23,173 nt of DNA from JBDIBA01 sp039812705 (GCA_039812705.1 JBDIBA010000028.1:1-23173); one strand, 5' to 3'; positions 7,933 through 15,589 are shown, counted from the first letter of the stretch. The notes: generated by a model not told the origin, from the sequence alone. Translations and numbers: made by a program.

Positions 7933-8337
7933 TCACCGATTGCTAAGCAGCTCCAACATTTCACCAAGTTCGAACTGCTTGGCGACCTCAATGGCCGACG
8001 GCGACCCGCCCCCTGGCTCGGCACCGGCAGCCAGCAACCGCTTCACGGCCTTCACGTCTTGGCGAAACACAGCTGAACCGAGTGCAGTTTGCCCGCGATC
8101 GTTGATTCGCGAGTGGTCAGCACCCGCCTCAAGCAACAGATCGATGCATTCGAGGTGCTTGTGATACGCCGCCAGGATCAACAAGGTGTCGCCCTTGTCG
8201 TTTGTGAGGTTTGCGGGCAAGCCGTGATTGAGAAGGTCTGCCAGCTTCACGGAGTCGCCGTCTCTGACTACATCGAAGCAGGCAACCACGGATTCCAAGG
8301 TTTCAGGGTCAAGCCCGGGGTTTGGCGCATCGTCCAT
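7933..8337 (-). CDS. Ankyrin-repeat protein
   Basis: The 134-residue soluble protein is built mostly of ankyrin repeats, 33-residue helix-loop-helix units that bind other proteins. One clear repeat runs NDKGDTLLILAAYHKHLECI to LLLEAGAD, and the next NDRGQTALGSAVFRQDVKAV to RLLAAGAE. Shorter, degenerate repeats lie on either side. There is no signal peptide or membrane segment, so it should act in the cytoplasm. Its ATG follows the uvrD2 stop with no gap (TAGATG), and an AAGGGG lies about 13 nt upstream inside uvrD2, so translation is probably coupled. The exporter pair follows after 37 bp. Small ankyrin proteins of this form are common in bacteria, often without a known partner; the helicase and the exporters are the obvious candidates by position only. 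Confidence 0.88.
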   Translation of the reverse strand: MDDAPNPGLDPETLESVVACFDVVRDGDSVKLADLLNHGLPANLTNDKGDTLLILAAYHKHLECIDLLLEAGADHSRINDRGQTALGSAVFRQDVKAVKRLLAAGAEPGGGSPSAIEVAKQFELGEMLELLSNR

Positions 8338-10410
8338 CTAGTTACTCAACCCCTTCAAGCCGTCCAGCTGCTGCCAAAGGTCAACGGCCTTCAGTTTCCC
8401 GACGCCGTCAATGCACGCGAGTTCTTCCAAAGTCTGCGGATTCGCTACGGCAATAGCCTCAATGACTCCGTCGGCAAGCATCAGTTCTGGTGCAATGCCC
8501 GTGAGCCGACAACGCGCAGCGCGCCACGATTCAAGACAGTCGCGAACCTCAAGTGAGCCTTGCGAGTTTGAGCCTTGTGACACGTTCGCAATGTCGGAAC
8601 CTTGCATGGCGTTCAAGTCAACATCGCGAACATCGACCAGGGTCTTGCGGGCCGAATCAATGGCGCTGCTCAACTCGATTGTGGTCAGCGTGCCTTCCTC
8701 AATACGCGCCTTTGCAAGCGTGGTCAACCACGGCGACGGCTCGCGGGCTTCGTCACCCTTAGACGTCGTGCGCTGTGCAGCGAATGAACAGTGCAGTTCT
8801 TCCTTTGCACGAGTAACAGCCACGTAAAGCAAGCGACGTTCCTCTTCTAGCTGCGCCGAAGCCTGGGAATCGTTGCGTGCGTTCTTGTTTGACGACGCGC
8901 CACCTGCACGCAGCGGGACCAAACCATCTTCGAGGCCCGCAAGCATGACCACCGGCCATTCCAAGCCCTTTGCGCGGTGAAACGTCGTGACGGTGACGCC
9001 GGGAGTTTCAGATTCGCCTCCAACGAATGGCCGCTTGGCGCTTGGCGCCGGATCAAAACGCGAAGACACTTCAAGGTGGGCAATCGCGTCGCGCACAGTC
9101 ACCTGCACGTCCTCGATGGCACGCAACCGACACTCTTCAACAAGGTCAAGGCCAAGCTCTGGCGCACCGCAATCGGCCGCCATTTCGCCAAGGTCGCCAA
9201 TGATTTCAATCAACCTGCGCGCATCGTTGGCACGCATGTAGTCGATCATTTCCTTCAACTCAACGCGATGCAACCACGATGAACCGCCACCGGCGCGCAC
9301 GGGAATGCCGGCCGCGACAAGTGCGTCTTCAATGACTCCGCGTTGTGCATTTGTGCGCACGAGCACTGCCGCATCGTTCCAACTTCGCTTGCCACTGCAG
9401 CTGGTGCGCAACTGGCGCGCAATGCCCAACGCTTCGGTACGCTCATCGCCATATTGACGCAACGTCGGAGCCAAGCCCGGAACGCCATCGTGGCGCGCTG
9501 CCCTCCCTAACACAGCGTCACCGGCTGCAAGTACCTGCGGCGTGGACCGATAGTTCGTCGTCAGCCGCAGAACTTCCATGTCGGGAAAGTGTGAATTGAT
9601 GTTCTCAAGAAACGAAGCGTCGGCCCCATTGAAGCCATAAATGGCCTGATTCGGGTCGCCCACAACAAACAGATCGTCGCGCAAACCAAGCCACGCGCGC
9701 AACAAGTTGAATTGCGCGCGGTTCAAGTCCTGAAACTCGTCAACAAACAAGTGTCGAAACTTCCACCGTTGCGTCTCAGCAAACCCACGGTCGTTGCGCA
9801 TTGCAGCAACCATCATCAACAAGAGGTCGTCAAAGTCAATCGCACCGTGCTTTTTCTTCTCGTTTTCATAGGCGTCCCACAACTTCACGAACTTCTGCGC
9901 GGGCAATGGGGATCGACGACGAAAGTGAGCCGCGGCATCTGTGTACCGAGCCGAGTTAAGACCGTGGGCCTTGGCCCAACTGATTTCGGCCAGACAACTT
10001 CGAGCATTCACCGAACGGTCAAGGCGCAACGATGCCAACGCGTTGTCAACATGGCGCACCGGGTTTGCCGTCACAACCGGCAACGTCTTGCCGTTGTCTT
10101 GCCAGTGTTGTTTCAGCTCTGCGTATGCAATCGCGTGAAATGTTCCAGCAGTTACACCGGTAACACCCAATGCGCGCAAACGATCGCGCAGTTCCGTCGC
10201 AGCCTTGCGAGTAAACGTCAGCACCAAGACGTGGTTGGGATCAGCCGTTCCGGCCTTTACGCGATAGTCGACTCGCCGCGTGAGAACCCGCGTCTTGCCC
10301 GAACCCGCAGAGGCAAGAACGCACAATGACGCGGCCTCGCTAGTAACCGCGGCCAACTGCTCCTCATCAAGACCAGTCTCATCAAGCGCGCTGCCGCCGA
10401 CTTCGTTCAC
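8338..10410 (-). CDS. uvrD2: UvrD2-like superfamily 1 DNA helicase with C-terminal HRDC domain
   Basis: The 690-residue ATP-dependent DNA helicase has the full SF1A motif set: motif I ASAGSGKT (33-40), Ia TFTRKAA (65-71), II VDEFQD (223-228), III GDPNQAIYGFNGAD (251-264), IV TTNYRST (284-290), V TTFHRAKGLEW (475-485) and VI YVAVTRAKEEL (529-539). After a linker of about 60 residues comes an HRDC domain (about 624-685), a nucleic-acid-binding fold more typical of RecQ helicases. UvrD motor plus HRDC is the hallmark of actinobacterial UvrD2, a 3'-to-5' helicase in mycobacteria. The CxxC-x14-CxxC module that joins motor to HRDC in mycobacterial UvrD2 is not present; the linker is Ser/Asp/Gln-rich. 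It starts at GTG 10410, 5 bp after the coiled-coil gene, and its stop abuts the ankyrin start. Confidence 0.93.
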   Translation of the reverse strand: MNEVGGSALDETGLDEEQLAAVTSEAASLCVLASAGSGKTRVLTRRVDYRVKAGTADPNHVLVLTFTRKAATELRDRLRALGVTGVTAGTFHAIAYAELKQHWQDNGKTLPVVTANPVRHVDNALASLRLDRSVNARSCLAEISWAKAHGLNSARYTDAAAHFRRRSPLPAQKFVKLWDAYENEKKKHGAIDFDDLLLMMVAAMRNDRGFAETQRWKFRHLFVDEFQDLNRAQFNLLRAWLGLRDDLFVVGDPNQAIYGFNGADASFLENINSHFPDMEVLRLTTNYRSTPQVLAAGDAVLGRAARHDGVPGLAPTLRQYGDERTEALGIARQLRTSCSGKRSWNDAAVLVRTNAQRGVIEDALVAAGIPVRAGGGSSWLHRVELKEMIDYMRANDARRLIEIIGDLGEMAADCGAPELGLDLVEECRLRAIEDVQVTVRDAIAHLEVSSRFDPAPSAKRPFVGGESETPGVTVTTFHRAKGLEWPVVMLAGLEDGLVPLRAGGASSNKNARNDSQASAQLEEERRLLYVAVTRAKEELHCSFAAQRTTSKGDEAREPSPWLTTLAKARIEEGTLTTIELSSAIDSARKTLVDVRDVDLNAMQGSDIANVSQGSNSQGSLEVRDCLESWRAARCRLTGIAPELMLADGVIEAIAVANPQTLEELACIDGVGKLKAVDLWQQLDGLKGLSN

Positions 10411-10415
10411 GACAA

Positions 10416-11210
10416 CTAGCCCTGAGGGTCTGCGACGGCCACCGCGTTCTTTGCCGTTGCAAGCTGCAAAACGGCCTTACGTGTGTCGTCGTCGATCTCT
10501 TCCCATACAAGCGAGCCATTCAATTTGTTTGCCACGCCCACCAAGTCGGTCATCAATGAACCGAGGTCGCCTTCAACAGAGCTTCCTGCAATGTCGACCA
10601 CATCGTCTTCGTCCGGACTTTCCCAACCCGAGCATTCAACGACAATCGAAACGCCTGACTGATCATCTTGTGCGCCGGTGCTTGCGGTGATGTTGATCTC
10701 GTCTGCCATCTTTGCCCCAAGTGACAACACTTCACTTGCAATGCGCAAGGCGCCGAGTGCGACTTCAACGTCAATCTCTTCGGTGAGGTTGCCGTTGTAG
10801 CGAATAGCCACGCCGACCTCTTCGCGCAAACGATCAACCTCGCAATTGATTGCCGCGTTCAACTGCTGACCAGTGTTCAAGTCACTCAACGACTGGGAAT
10901 CCAACACAACAACATCGGCCCATTGGCGCTCCGTGCGGTCCAACTCAAGCTTCCAGAGCGCCTTGGCGACAGCTTGCTCATCGCGCTGGCGAATGGCTTC
11001 GGCAAGTTCGGCCTGCGCACGCTGGAGCGCCGAAGACGCTTCGTTTGCCCGCAGGTCTGACTGGGCCGCCGCGGCCGTCTGGCCCTCGACCTGACGCTGG
11101 AGCTCGGCGTTGCGAGCCCGCGCAGCAGCCGACACCTGGCGAGCGCGCCACCATGCAACCGCGGCAACAACAACCAAGACCGCGGCAAGTACCCAACCGA
11201 GTGTTTCCAT
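10416..11210 (-). CDS. Membrane-anchored coiled-coil protein with possible degenerate GHKL-like C-terminal domain
   Basis: The 264-residue protein has one N-terminal hydrophobic helix (about 5-21, followed by WWRAR), a long Ala/Gln/Glu/Arg-rich coiled coil (about 25-95) and a C-terminal domain of about 150 residues. That domain has a helix-strand pattern (DVEVALGALRIASEVL, then EINITAS, SIVVECSG) and a closing LMTDLVGVANKLNGSLVWEE segment reminiscent of histidine-kinase-type ATPase folds, but the N-box Asn and glycine-rich G boxes are not evident. I did not recognise a family. ATG at 11210 is chosen because it begins the helix and has a weak AGGT upstream; the frame remains open to 12266, but that stretch is the antisense of metB. 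It is the first gene of a tight minus-strand run with uvrD2 (5-bp gap) and is divergent from metB. Confidence 0.75.
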   Translation of the reverse strand: METLGWVLAAVLVVVAAVAWWRARQVSAAARARNAELQRQVEGQTAAAAQSDLRANEASSALQRAQAELAEAIRQRDEQAVAKALWKLELDRTERQWADVVVLDSQSLSDLNTGQQLNAAINCEVDRLREEVGVAIRYNGNLTEEIDVEVALGALRIASEVLSLGAKMADEINITASTGAQDDQSGVSIVVECSGWESPDEDDVVDIAGSSVEGDLGSLMTDLVGVANKLNGSLVWEEIDDDTRKAVLQLATAKNAVAVADPQG

Positions 11211-11330
11211 GACCGACAAACCTACTTGCCAACCAGCGCACCAAGTGCCTCCTTGCGGCATTGCGTCGCTGCTGAAGCGGTCAAAACCACCACCGGCGGC
11301 ATAGGCCGGGGAGCCAATTAACATGACCCA
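11211..11330. promoter_or_regulatory. Divergent promoter region between the helicase operon and metB
   Basis: This 120-bp gap must hold start signals for the five-gene minus-strand run and for metB. No clear -35/-10 pair was found on either strand. GGGGAG (11308-11313) is spaced 9 nt from an out-of-frame ATG at 11323 and 17 nt from the metB ATG at 11331, so the metB ribosome site is atypical. Confidence 0.4.
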
Positions 11331-12470
11331 ATGGCAGGTTTCGAAACACGCGCAATCCACGCAGGACAAGACCCAGACCCTCAAACGGGCGCTGTTGTCC
11401 CTCCGCTCAGCCTCTCCACCACTTTCGCCCAGCCAACGGTCGGCGAATTGCCGGCGGGCTATGACTACTCGCGGTCCGGCAACCCAACTCGTTCTCTTCT
11501 CGAGGCCCAGCTGGCCAATCTCGAAGTCGCCGACCACGGTTTTGCCTTTGCATCCGGCCTGGCAGCCGAAGACGCGATTCTCCGCGTCATCTCGAACAAG
11601 GACCACCTGGTCATCCCCCATGATGCCTACGGAGGCACCTACCGACTCGTCTCCAAGGTCCACAACCCCGCAGGTCTTGCCTTTACTCCTGCTGACATGA
11701 CTAACGAGACCGCACTTGCCGACGCCTGGCAGGACAACACCAAGATGGTCTGGGTCGAAACTCCGACCAATCCAAAGTTGTCGGTTGTCGACATTGAATT
11801 CGTTGCAAGTTTCGCTCACGCTCGTGGCGCACTGTTGGTTGTCGACAACACCTTTGCCACCCCCTACTTGCAGCAACCGCTTGAGCTGGGCGCCGACATC
11901 GTCATCCACTCCTCCACCAAGTACCTCGGCGGCCACAGCGATGTTGTCGGTGGTTTCGTGGCAACCAGCAACAGCGAAATCGCCGAGAAAATCGGCTTCC
12001 TTCAGAATGCGGCGGGCGCAGTTGCCAGTCCGTTTGATTGCTACTTGGTTTCGCGTGGCACCAAAACCCTCGCCGTTCGCATGGACCGCCACTGTGAAAA
12101 CGCGGCTGCAGTTGCTGCGTTTCTCGAAGGCCATGACAAGGTCGACACGGTTATCTATCCCGGCCTGGAATCGCACCCGGACTACAAGGTCGCGGCCAAA
12201 CAAATGCGCGGCTTTGGCGGAATGTTGTCCTTCACCGTCAAAGGCGGCGAAGGTGCGGCGCTTCAACTGGTCACAAAGACCAAGCTGTTCACGCTTGCCG
12301 AATCCCTCGGTGCCGTTGAATCACTAATCGAGCACCCCGGCAAAATGACTCACGCAAGCGTGGCCGGGTCACCCCTGGAAGTGGACTCTGCACTCATTCG
12401 CGTCTCGGTTGGAATCGAAACGAAACAAGACCTCATCGACGACCTAGGCCAGGCGCTTCAGTCCATTTAG
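11331..12470 (+). CDS. metB: Cystathionine gamma-synthase/gamma-lyase family PLP enzyme
   Basis: The 379-residue enzyme belongs to the Cys/Met-metabolism PLP family and acts in the cytoplasm. It either makes cystathionine from an activated homoserine and cysteine (MetB), or cleaves cystathionine to cysteine (gamma-lyase). Visible family features are YSRSGNPT (46-53, the Tyr and Arg that bind PLP phosphate from the neighbouring subunit), VDNTFATPYLQ (Asp172 against the PLP ring nitrogen) and SSTKYLGGHSD with Lys197 as the Schiff-base lysine. The C-terminal SLGAVESLIEHPGKMTHAS is typical. Length is normal. The start is ATG at 11331 because MAGFETRAIHAGQ is the standard N-terminus. It is convergent with the cystathionine beta-synthase gene (stops 12 bp apart), so a reverse-transsulfuration lyase role is as likely as MetB activity; sequence alone does not decide. 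Confidence 0.93.
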   Translation: MAGFETRAIHAGQDPDPQTGAVVPPLSLSTTFAQPTVGELPAGYDYSRSGNPTRSLLEAQLANLEVADHGFAFASGLAAEDAILRVISNKDHLVIPHDAYGGTYRLVSKVHNPAGLAFTPADMTNETALADAWQDNTKMVWVETPTNPKLSVVDIEFVASFAHARGALLVVDNTFATPYLQQPLELGADIVIHSSTKYLGGHSDVVGGFVATSNSEIAEKIGFLQNAAGAVASPFDCYLVSRGTKTLAVRMDRHCENAAAVAAFLEGHDKVDTVIYPGLESHPDYKVAAKQMRGFGGMLSFTVKGGEGAALQLVTKTKLFTLAESLGAVESLIEHPGKMTHASVAGSPLEVDSALIRVSVGIETKQDLIDDLGQALQSI

Positions 12471-12482
12471 GCAGCGGTCGAC

Positions 12483-13874
12483 CTACTTTGCGGGCTGAGT
12501 AGACGCACCTACATAAGCCAACACGTCTGATCCGGTAAGCAAGGCCACTGGCCGACCGTCGCGCATAGCCAACATCGAACCGCGCGAGCCAAGTTGCGCA
12601 ATTGCCGTGTCAATCGACTCGCCAACACCAATCGGGTCTGGGCGCTTTGCCATGTGCAACGCAACTGGATCATTGAGCGTGTTGGAGTCTTTGAATACGA
12701 CGCCCAACAAGTCGTCCTCGTTCACAACGCCCTTCATCTCACCAAGCACAGGGTGTTCGTCGTCACTGTCAACAACAAGCACTTGCGTCACACCATGCGT
12801 GCGCATCAGTCCGACTGCTTCGCGAACAGAACCCTTTGATGAAAGTTTGATGAACGGCGCGGCCTTTGTTCCCTTTGCGTCAATGACCGCCCCAACCGTT
12901 TTCTCTGCGGTTGTGCTTTCGGCTTCGCCAAAACCGTGATGCGACATCCACTCGTTGCTGTAAATCTTGGACAAGTAACCGCGGCCCGAGTCTGGGATGA
13001 GGACAACAATTACATCTTTCTTGTTGCAGTCCTTGGCCAACTCAAGCGCAGCAGACACAGCCATTCCGCCCGAACCACCGATGAAAATGGCCTCTTCACG
13101 AGTCATTCGGTGCGCAGCTGCGAACGAGTCCGCATCGCTAACAGTGATGACACGATCAATCAGACCCGCGTCGTAGTTGCCCGGAAAGAAGTCCTCGCCA
13201 ACGCCTTCAACCAAGTAAGGCCGTGCCGGGCCGCCGCTGTAGACAGAGCCCTCCGGATCTGCGCCGACAATCTGGATCTTGCTATTGCGTTCTTTCAGGT
13301 AGCGCGCAATGCCACCAATGGTTCCCGCCGTTCCAACACCGGCGACCACGTGGGTCACTCTGCCCGCAGTCTGTTCCCAAATCTCGGGGCCGGTTGTTTC
13401 GTAGTGGGCTTGCGGATTAGCCGGGTTTGAGTATTGGTCCGGCTTGAACGCGCCATCAATCTCGTTAGCCAACCGAGTGCTCACGCTGTAATAACTCTGC
13501 GGATCATCTGGCTCAACAGCAGTTGGACATACGACAACCTTCGCCCCATACGCACGCAGTTGCGCAACCTTTTCCGGCGCGACTTTGTCAGGGCAAGTAA
13601 AGATGCACTTGTAGCCGCGGCGCGCCGCGACAATCGCCAAACCAACCCCCGTGTTGCCCGAAGTCGGCTCAACAATGGTGCCGCCTGGCTTGAGAAGTCC
13701 GCGGCGCTCGGCATCTTCGATCATTGTCAGCGCGGGACGGTCCTTCACGCTGCCGCCAGGGTTCAGATACTCCAGCTTGGCCAAGATGGTCGGCGCCAAA
13801 CCCTTTGACACTCGGTCCACGCGCACCATCGGAGTGTTCCCAATCAATGCAATGACGTCGTCATAAACATCCAT
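12483..13874 (-). CDS. cbs: Cystathionine beta-synthase with C-terminal CBS-domain pair
   Basis: The 463-residue PLP enzyme condenses homocysteine with serine to cystathionine, the first step of reverse transsulfuration. The catalytic fold (about 1-315) shows NPGGSVKDR with PLP lysine Lys44, the substrate/PLP loop EPTSGNTGVG (69-78), the phosphate-binding GVGTAGTIGG (179-188) and IPDSGRGY (293-300). Two CBS modules (about 325-460) follow, the regulatory domain that senses adenosyl ligands in homologs. The N-terminal heme segment of animal CBS is absent, as expected for actinobacteria. Length and order match the mycobacterial enzyme closely. The frame is open back to 13925, but ATG 13874 (MDVYDDVIALIGNTP) aligns with the family N-terminus; no clear Shine-Dalgarno is seen. 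It is convergent with metB, with no hairpin terminator in the 12 bp between them. Confidence 0.94.
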   Translation of the reverse strand: MDVYDDVIALIGNTPMVRVDRVSKGLAPTILAKLEYLNPGGSVKDRPALTMIEDAERRGLLKPGGTIVEPTSGNTGVGLAIVAARRGYKCIFTCPDKVAPEKVAQLRAYGAKVVVCPTAVEPDDPQSYYSVSTRLANEIDGAFKPDQYSNPANPQAHYETTGPEIWEQTAGRVTHVVAGVGTAGTIGGIARYLKERNSKIQIVGADPEGSVYSGGPARPYLVEGVGEDFFPGNYDAGLIDRVITVSDADSFAAAHRMTREEAIFIGGSGGMAVSAALELAKDCNKKDVIVVLIPDSGRGYLSKIYSNEWMSHHGFGEAESTTAEKTVGAVIDAKGTKAAPFIKLSSKGSVREAVGLMRTHGVTQVLVVDSDDEHPVLGEMKGVVNEDDLLGVVFKDSNTLNDPVALHMAKRPDPIGVGESIDTAIAQLGSRGSMLAMRDGRPVALLTGSDVLAYVGASTQPAK

Positions 13875-13949
13875 TGCAGACTTGTCCACTGCTGTTTTTT
13901 CACGGCCGGTTCGCAGGAATCGCATTCCCGAAACCTATCTGGTTCGCCC

Positions 13950-13967
13950 TTCAACACAGCTGTTGAA
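13950..13967. promoter_or_regulatory. Inverted repeat upstream of cbs and of the RTX gene
   Basis: TTCAACA (13950-13956) and TGTTGAA (13961-13967) flank CAGC. The 7-bp arms with a 4-bp centre could be a repressor operator or a short hairpin. It lies 75 bp before the cbs start on the minus strand and about 145 bp before the divergent RTX gene. No T-tract follows on either side. The remainder of the gap 13875-14112 holds an A/T-rich stretch around 13991-14030 but no clear promoter; a GCCGC/GCGGC hairpin (14057-14061, 14078-14082) lies in the probable RTX leader. Confidence 0.35.
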
Positions 13968-14112
13968 ACGCGCTTTTGCGGCCTCGCTCGAATATTTCAG
14001 TTGTAATTTTCGCAATCGTTTTGCAATAGAGCCCAAAAACTCTGTACCCAGGAGAAGCCGCAAAAGTCGATAGCTGAGCGGCACTTCCCCAAACACTTCC
14101 CCAGAGGTTCTT

Positions 14113-15498
14113 TTGCTTGCTTCTCGACGGTCCAAGGCCATAACGGCTTTGGCAGTTTCACTTGCCATCGCCACAGGCGTCTCCGTAACGCTTCTCAATG
14201 GCCCAACTGCACAACTTGCAACCAACCAGCCAAGTCCCACCACAACTGCACCAGTTGAAACGGGGTCCGCAAACACCTCGGCAACAGACGATTACGTCGA
14301 AGTTTCTTCGATTACCGAGACACCCGACACCAGCCGCTCTTACTACGACTACTACGAGTTCTACTTGCTCGACTGGTACCAGTACGAAGACGAATACGAG
14401 GTTGAGTACCAGTACGAAACCGAGTATCCAGGCGAGGACTACATCGACGAGCCAATCGTCATCGACACGATCGACGTCGAACCAACCGACACCACTAATG
14501 AGCAAACCGAGCCGGTCGTGGTGCCTGAACCGCAACCCGAACCCACACCTGTCGCACCAGAGGACCAGGACACACCTGGCGACACGTGCAATGGTCAAGT
14601 GGTGACTATCGCTGGAACGTCAGGCGATGACGTTATCCAGGGCACTGCTGGCCACGATGTCATCTCGACTGGTGCAGGCAACGACACCATCACCGGTGAC
14701 CACGGCGAAGACATCATCTGCGGCGGACCCGGAAACGATGTCATCAATTCAGACTCCGGCCTGGACACGGTCTTTGGCGGTGCGGGCGACGACACCATCA
14801 ATGGCGGCAGTGAGGACGACGTCATCAACGGTGGTGACGGCGACGACACGCTCCAGGGTTCATTCGGCCTTGACACCGTCAATGGTGACGCGGGGAATGA
14901 CGTGATCGAAGGCGGCAACGACGACGACACGCTCAATGGTGGCACTGGCGACGATCTGATTACGGGCGAGTTTGGCCTCGACAAGCTCAACGGTGACGCA
15001 GGAAACGACATCCTTTACGGAGGCAATGACGACGACACCATTAACGGTGGCGACGGAGCAGACCAGCTTTACGGTTCTTTTGGCCTCGACAAGCTGAACG
15101 GTGACGCGGGCGACGACTACATCGCCGGCGGAAACGACGACGACACCATTAACGGTGGTGACGGCAACGACGCTCTCTACGGCGAGTTTGGAGTTGACAC
15201 TTTGATTGGCGGAACAGGCACCGACACTCTCGACGGCGGTCCAGATACCGACACCTGCACATCAAGTGAAACGTCGACCGAGATCAGCTGCGAGGCAACG
15301 CCTGCACCAACCGAGCCTGAAGTTGTTGAACCCGAAGTTGTTGAACCTGTCGCAACACCTGCAGCGACAGAACCAGTTGCAGTCGATGCAACCGTGACTT
15401 CTGAAACCCCTTCTGAACCGGCTGCTGAACAAACAACTGAACAAGCTGCTGAACTTGAAACAGAGCTCGCAGCCGAAACAAACGAACTGGCCGCGTAA
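14113..15498 (+). CDS. Exported RTX-type calcium-binding repeat protein with Tyr-rich acidic segment
   Basis: The 461-residue protein has a Sec-type signal segment (about 1-37), a Thr/Ser linker, an acidic tyrosine-rich stretch (77-110, 12 Tyr in 34 residues), a Pro/Glu linker, about 23 RTX nonapeptides of GGxGxDxhx type (about 165-380) and an Ala/Glu/Thr/Pro-rich tail. RTX repeats fold into a calcium-binding beta-roll outside the cell. Cys159, Cys203, Cys382 and Cys393 bracket the domain, as in many actinobacterial RTX-like proteins, and probably form disulfides. Classical RTX toxins lack an N-terminal signal and use type I secretion; this one should use Sec. No enzymatic domain is present. 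The start is TTG 14113 with AGAGG 5 nt upstream; an in-frame stop at 14071 excludes longer versions with a normal start. Likely a surface or secreted structural protein. Confidence 0.88.
   Translation: MLASRRSKAITALAVSLAIATGVSVTLLNGPTAQLATNQPSPTTTAPVETGSANTSATDDYVEVSSITETPDTSRSYYDYYEFYLLDWYQYEDEYEVEYQYETEYPGEDYIDEPIVIDTIDVEPTDTTNEQTEPVVVPEPQPEPTPVAPEDQDTPGDTCNGQVVTIAGTSGDDVIQGTAGHDVISTGAGNDTITGDHGEDIICGGPGNDVINSDSGLDTVFGGAGDDTINGGSEDDVINGGDGDDTLQGSFGLDTVNGDAGNDVIEGGNDDDTLNGGTGDDLITGEFGLDKLNGDAGNDILYGGNDDDTINGGDGADQLYGSFGLDKLNGDAGDDYIAGGNDDDTINGGDGNDALYGEFGVDTLIGGTGTDTLDGGPDTDTCTSSETSTEISCEATPAPTEPEVVEPEVVEPVATPAATEPVAVDATVTSETPSEPAAEQTTEQAAELETELAAETNELAA
14755..15186 (+). repeat. Four 108-bp (36-residue) super-repeats within the RTX domain
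   Basis: Residues 215-358 divide into four 36-residue units, each of four nonapeptides and each opening with (F/S)GLD(T/K): 215-250, 251-286, 287-322 and 323-358, with a partial fifth beginning FGVDTL at 359. Units 2-4 are the most alike (NGDAG.D..., GGNDDDT.NGG). The pattern points to duplication of a four-nonapeptide block. Confidence 0.85.
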
Positions 15499-15501
15499 AG
15501 C

Positions 15502-15535
15502 CAATTAGCCCTTCGCAACGGGCTAATTGCTTGTT
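15502..15535 (+). terminator. Hairpin terminator after the RTX gene
   Basis: CAATTAGCCC (15502-15511) pairs perfectly with GGGCTAATTG (15520-15529) across an 8-nt loop, and CTTGTT follows. It begins 3 bp after the RTX stop. The T-run is short, but a second terminator follows at once. Confidence 0.65.
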
Positions 15536-15547
15536 GCGACAAACAAC

Positions 15548-15589
15548 AAAACCCGCACGCTCTCTATGAGAACGATGCGGGTTTTGTTT
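15548..15589. terminator. Bidirectional terminator between the RTX and CAP-domain genes
   Basis: AAAACCCGCA (15548-15557) pairs with TGCGGGTTTT (15576-15585), and GTTTT follows; part of the 18-nt interior (TCTC/GAGA) can extend the stem. A and T runs on both flanks allow use on both strands. It sits between the plus-strand RTX gene and the convergent minus-strand CAP gene. Confidence 0.8.

Noticed and set aside
9712..10329. Plus-strand open frame of 205 codons
   Set aside because: Antisense of the uvrD2 N-terminal motor; no start signal or recognisable domain.
11323..11700. Open frame from ATG 11323, which is better spaced from GGGGAG than metB is
   Set aside because: It is out of frame within the conserved metB sequence and its translation resembles nothing; noted only because it makes the metB ribosome site odd.
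11211..12266. Upstream extension of the coiled-coil protein to 616 residues
   Set aside because: The added part is exactly antisense to metB and has no domain logic; the TM helix begins at ATG 11210.
14595..15011. Minus-strand open frame (138 codons) opposite the RTX repeats
   Set aside because: Pro/Ser-rich translation of the complement of GGxGxD repeats; an artefact of repeat composition.
14755..15186. Regular repeats considered as a possible CRISPR array
   Set aside because: The units are in frame, contiguous and encode RTX nonapeptides; there are no unique spacers and no cas genes nearby.
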